A stretch of DNA of 64,000 bases, from the NCBI RefSeq assembly GCF_031198435.1, contig NZ_CP133548.1, forward strand, positions 1,366,501-1,430,500, in the 5' to 3' direction. The DNA is from Pleionea litopenaei. Its GTDB lineage: Bacteria; Pseudomonadota; Gammaproteobacteria; Enterobacterales; Kangiellaceae. The notes below the pieces were generated by a model. That model saw nothing but the letters and a program-made list of their open reading frames with translations. It was not told the DNA's origin and did no database searches. Both the position numbers and the translations under genes were made by a program. The number at the start of each line of letters is the position of its first letter. Within the stretch, counting starts at the first letter, position 1. Below are positions 61,319-64,000 of the stretch, piece by piece.

Positions 61319-61723
61319 TCAGTGAGGCTTTGCTGAGTTTTGAGCCTTTAAGTTATCTTGGTAGATAATTAGGCTCAAAACAACCAAGCTGGCATTTGTA
61401 GTGACTGGGTTAAACGCTTCAATGAGTAATTCAAATTGAAGTAAAGCCACGGCAAAAACTAAGCTTAAAAGCGCTATTATATTCAACGCGATAACAAGAT
61501 TATTACGATAAAAAGCAAAAAACATCACCGCCCAACAAACTTCCAGAGCGCCTGCGATTTTGATAAACCAGTAGGTTCCCTGCTCAGTCAAGCCCAAACT
61601 ACTCGACATCTGCCATTCAAGCGGAGCAATTGCAATTAACTTAAGAAACAAACCATGATACAACCAAGCAAATACGATGGTTAATCGCGACCATTGGACT
61701 GGTGAAGTTTTAAGTAAACTCAA
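61319..61723 (-). CDS. DoxX-like small membrane protein
   Basis: 134 residues from a TTG at 61723 that has GGGAG 6 bases upstream; the longer frame begins at another TTG (61750). Four hydrophobic segments are visible, with LTIVFAWLYHGLFLKLIAIAPLEWQM near the start and GALEVCWAVMFFAFYRNN after it, matching the DoxX-like family. Function is unknown; related proteins are linked to quinone or redox stress. It lies 48 bp after the Tag-like gene on the same strand. Confidence 0.75.
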   Translation of the reverse strand: MSLLKTSPVQWSRLTIVFAWLYHGLFLKLIAIAPLEWQMSSSLGLTEQGTYWFIKIAGALEVCWAVMFFAFYRNNLVIALNIIALLSLVFAVALLQFELLIEAFNPVTTNASLVVLSLIIYQDNLKAQNSAKPH

Positions 61724-61771
61724 TGCAATCTCCCAAACTGGTTTGAGCAATATTTATAGCTTGAGTAATGG

Positions 61772-62452
61772 TTACAAATAGTTTTCACCGATACCGAATG
61801 CCACGATCTGACTTAATTGCTGCATACTCATTCCACTCTCATCAGCCCAATGATTAAAAACGTCTTGAATTTTCGCCAACGAGTTCTTCGTTGTTAGGCC
61901 ACCTGAGATCAAATCGCGAGTTCGAAAGTATGCTTCTACATCGCGCGAGAGTAAGAAGGTATCTTTACCGACGGTGCGTAAAAAATAGGGGCCAGTATTC
62001 CCTCCTAATCTATCGCCTCGCTGCTTTAGAGCCAACCATAAGTCAGTGATCTTTTCTGAAGGGAATTCATTTAACCACTGACCAAACCCACCGTACTCTC
62101 TTCGAATATCTGAAATAAAAAGCGCGTTATTTTGTATGGTTTTAACCTTGCGAAGATTTCGAATAATTCTCTCATCACTCGCTTTACGCTCTACCATTTC
62201 AGGCGGCATCATTAAAATCTTATCTATATTAAACTGAAAGAAAACTTCTTCGAAATTCTTCCACTTATTTTCAACGACACGCCAAACAAATCCTGATTGA
62301 AAAACTTTCTTTGTCATTTCAGCAAGATAACGTTCATCGGGAATTTTTTTTAACGCATTATTAGTTCTAGGTTTACCCAGCATCGCTAATAACGCTTTTT
62401 CTCCACCTTTACGTTCTGCTGCTCGTTGATAAATCGTTTGAAAGGATTCCAC
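61772..62452 (-). CDS. DNA-3-methyladenine glycosylase I-like protein
   Basis: 226 residues. GTG start with GAGGG 8 bases upstream. The HhH-GPD-type helical fold is suggested by IPDERYLAEMTKKVFQSGFVWRVVENKW near residue 37 and RLGGNTGPYFLRTVGKDTFLLSRDVEAYF, here cited as the region around residue 150. Family members excise alkylated adenine in base-excision repair. The usual Tag zinc Cys/His set is not evident, so this belongs to the Tag-like branch rather than being a clear orthologue. It is downstream of rpoS with a terminator between. Confidence 0.8.
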   Translation of the reverse strand: MESFQTIYQRAAERKGGEKALLAMLGKPRTNNALKKIPDERYLAEMTKKVFQSGFVWRVVENKWKNFEEVFFQFNIDKILMMPPEMVERKASDERIIRNLRKVKTIQNNALFISDIRREYGGFGQWLNEFPSEKITDLWLALKQRGDRLGGNTGPYFLRTVGKDTFLLSRDVEAYFRTRDLISGGLTTKNSLAKIQDVFNHWADESGMSMQQLSQIVAFGIGENYL

Positions 62453-62515
62453 TCATTTGCCCTCAATGAAAATTACTCATCTATTGTGCCAGCAATTATC
62501 AAATAATCCAGACAT

Positions 62516-62543
62516 AAAAAAGCCCACAAATAGTGGGCTTTTT
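62516..62543 (-). terminator. Terminator of rpoS
   Basis: GCCCAC and GTGGGC arms extended by A/T pairs around an AAATA loop; the minus strand ends in six T. It is about 70 bases after the rpoS stop. Confidence 0.88.
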
Positions 62544-62584
62544 CGGAGAGGATTGTTACGAGCAGGCTATGGTCTGAATTAGTC

Positions 62585-62620
62585 TCTATCTAACTTACGC
62601 TCTATCTAACTTACGCTCTA
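62585..62620. repeat. Exact 16-bp tandem duplication across the rpoS stop codon
   Basis: TCTATCTAACTTACGC occurs at 62585-62600 and again, identical, at 62601-62616, followed by TCTA. On the minus strand the unit starts in the last rpoS codons and contains the TAA stop, which is thereby duplicated downstream. Confidence 0.93.
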
Positions 62621-63564
62621 AATAGAGCCTCTAGAGACAATCCCTGCTTTTCTAACAAATGACGTAAACGTCGCAATGCTTCGACTTGAATTTGTCTGAC
62701 ACGCTCACGAGTCAAGCCAATTTCGACCCCGACTTCTTCAAGCGTTGACGGCTCATAATTTAACAAACCAAATCGTCGAGCAATAACTTCTCGTTGCTTT
62801 TCACCGAGCTCACCTAGCCAGTGTTCAATGTTGTTCTTTAAGTCATCGTCTTGCAATTGCTCAGCAGGCCCGAGATCTCTGTCATCGGCGATAGTATCTA
62901 ATAACGATTTATCTGAGTCAGCCATAAACGGTGTATCAACCGACGCAATTCGCTCGTTGAGACCGAGTAGTCGTGACACGTCTTCGACTGGCTTATCGAG
63001 TTTCTCGGCAATTTCTTCTGCCGTCGGCTCATGATCAAGCGTTTGCGCTAATTCTCGAGAAGCTCTCAAATAAACATTTAATTCTTTAACAACATGAATC
63101 GGCAAGCGAATGGTTCTAGTTTGATTCATGATCGCGCGTTCGATGGTTTGACGGATCCACCATGTCGCGTAGGTTGAAAATCTGAAACCGCGCTCGGGGT
63201 CAAATTTCTCGACAGCTCGAATTAAACCTAAGTTACCTTCTTCGATCAGATCGAGCAGTGCTAAGCCACGGTTGGTATAACGACGCGCAATCTTGACCAC
63301 TAAACGTAGATTACTCTCGATCATTTTGGCTCGAGATTTATCACACCCACGTTGAGCTTTGCGTGAATAGAACACTTCTTCTTCAGCCGTTAGAAGGGCG
63401 TTCACGCCTATTTCGCCAAGATATAATTGAGTTGCGTCCAACGATTTTTCATGGACTTTATGATATTCGGCATACTCTTCTGATAGAGAATCAGCGACCG
63501 AACTGGAAGTTTCAACGTCCTCACTAGAGTCGTCTTGGAATATGACTTCTTGTTGTTTGCTCAT
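62611..63564 (-). CDS. rpoS: RNA polymerase sigma factor RpoS
   Basis: 317 residues (E. coli 330). Sigma-70 regions are in order: 1.2 ([21 protein letters not shown] near residue 43), 2.1-2.4 ([24 protein letters not shown] and [19 protein letters not shown]), 3 and the region 4.2 helix-turn-helix ([17 protein letters not shown]). RpoS directs stationary-phase and general stress transcription. The nlpD gene lies 99 bp upstream on the same strand, the conserved order, so a main rpoS promoter is expected inside nlpD beyond the window. A likely regulon member, yeaG-yeaH, is at the other end of the window. Confidence 0.97.
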   Translation of the reverse strand: MSKQQEVIFQDDSSEDVETSSSVADSLSEEYAEYHKVHEKSLDATQLYLGEIGVNALLTAEEEVFYSRKAQRGCDKSRAKMIESNLRLVVKIARRYTNRGLALLDLIEEGNLGLIRAVEKFDPERGFRFSTYATWWIRQTIERAIMNQTRTIRLPIHVVKELNVYLRASRELAQTLDHEPTAEEIAEKLDKPVEDVSRLLGLNERIASVDTPFMADSDKSLLDTIADDRDLGPAEQLQDDDLKNNIEHWLGELGEKQREVIARRFGLLNYEPSTLEEVGVEIGLTRERVRQIQVEALRRLRHLLEKQGLSLEALFRA

Positions 63565-63663
63565 AACTCACCTCTCCACTAAAAACTGCGGTTGTCCGCA
63601 TTGTTTTGCCTAGCGAGAAACGCATCATCCTGAGGGTTCCACGCTCGGAATTCTTTACTTTTT

Positions 63664-64000
63664 TTATAGTTTTGGTAAGTACTTAATCGGGTCGACTGGC
63701 TTACCTCGGTAACGAATTTCAAAATGTAACTTACTTTGATCCGCACCACTGTTACCTATATCGGCAATAACCTGCCCAGCTTTAACAATTTCATTCTCTT
63801 TCACATGAATTTTGCTGTTATGGGCATATGCGCTTAGAAAGTCATCATTGTGCTTCACAATAATTAAATTGCCGTAGCCTTTAAGCGCGTTACCGCGGTA
63901 TACCACTCTACCCTGGGCAGCAGCTCTAACTGCTTCCCCCGGTCTCCCCGAAATATCGACCCCTTTGTTGCCGTATAATCCATCGGAAAAACCATCAATA
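63664..64000 (-). CDS. nlpD: NlpD, C-terminal part of the LytM amidase activator (5' end outside window)
   Basis: Only the last 112 or so codons are in the window. The frame runs open to the edge; the ATG near 63906 is internal. The LytM/M23 domain contains [36 protein letters not shown] and [14 protein letters not shown], almost as in E. coli NlpD. Asn replaces the first zinc-ligand His (NKGVD instead of HxGxD), which marks the catalytically inactive form that activates AmiC during cell division. It is directly upstream of rpoS, the standard arrangement. Confidence 0.95.
   Translation of the reverse strand, partial: IDGFSDGLYGNKGVDISGRPGEAVRAAAQGRVVYRGNALKGYGNLIIVKHNDDFLSAYAHNSKIHVKENEIVKAGQVIADIGNSGADQSKLHFEIRYRGKPVDPIKYLPKL

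Overview
The window is a contiguous stretch of a gammaproteobacterial chromosome, probably marine. The evidence is a set of classic gammaproteobacterial neighbourhoods in recognisable order: yeaG-yeaH-SpoVR, fadR/nhaB, dnaQ-rnhA-methyltransferase/gloB/mltD, purL/mltF and nlpD-rpoS. Na+-linked transporters (NhaB, PutP) fit a salt-water lifestyle. A Kangiella/Aliikangiella/Pleionea-like host is my guess, but it cannot be fixed from the sequence alone. No rRNA, tRNA, CRISPR, prophage, transposase or integrase gene was seen.

Layout. 0-4.3 kb: stress operon yeaG (5' end cut off)-yeaH-SpoVR. 4.3-7.4 kb: fadR diverging from nhaB across a 611-bp gap that holds degenerate tandem repeats and a candidate small RNA. 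7.5-12 kb: the replication and cell-envelope block dnaQ, rnhA, a YafS-like methyltransferase, gloB and mltD. 12-21.7 kb: housekeeping and accessory genes (YliI-type sugar dehydrogenase, TapT-type tRNA modification enzyme, Dcp and prolyl oligopeptidase lipoproteins, YaaA). 21.7-22.7 kb: two minus-strand genes, each followed by an attC-like site. This is a small integron cassette array without an integrase. 23-26 kb: a periplasmic-type ATP-dependent DNA ligase and small conserved genes.

26.2-38.2 kb is the most unusual part. Two divergent operons encode almost only exported proteins: three probable outer-membrane barrels, a tiny DUF4266 lipoprotein with a Gly-rich Cys-x-Cys tail, a TlpA-like thioredoxin, a diheme beta-propeller lipoprotein related to the hydrazine synthase alpha chain, a monoheme secreted cytochrome, a diheme LamG lipoprotein and a Tat-exported DUF1501-like protein. 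I infer a dedicated envelope redox system of unknown substrate.

38-64 kb: rhomboid protease, cold-shock protein, PilZ protein, a zinc-finger membrane protein, putP, gshA, a GAF-GGDEF-EAL protein, a three-part methyltransferase, a class C beta-lactamase-like hydrolase, purL convergent with a DUF2959 lipoprotein, mltF, a cobalamin adenosyltransferase, a Tag-like glycosylase, rpoS and the 3' end of nlpD. Rho-independent terminators close many transcription units. Short tandem duplications recur at gene ends and in gaps, including one across the rpoS stop codon. Starts were moved from the longest reading frame wherever a better Shine-Dalgarno, lipobox or family alignment supported it.
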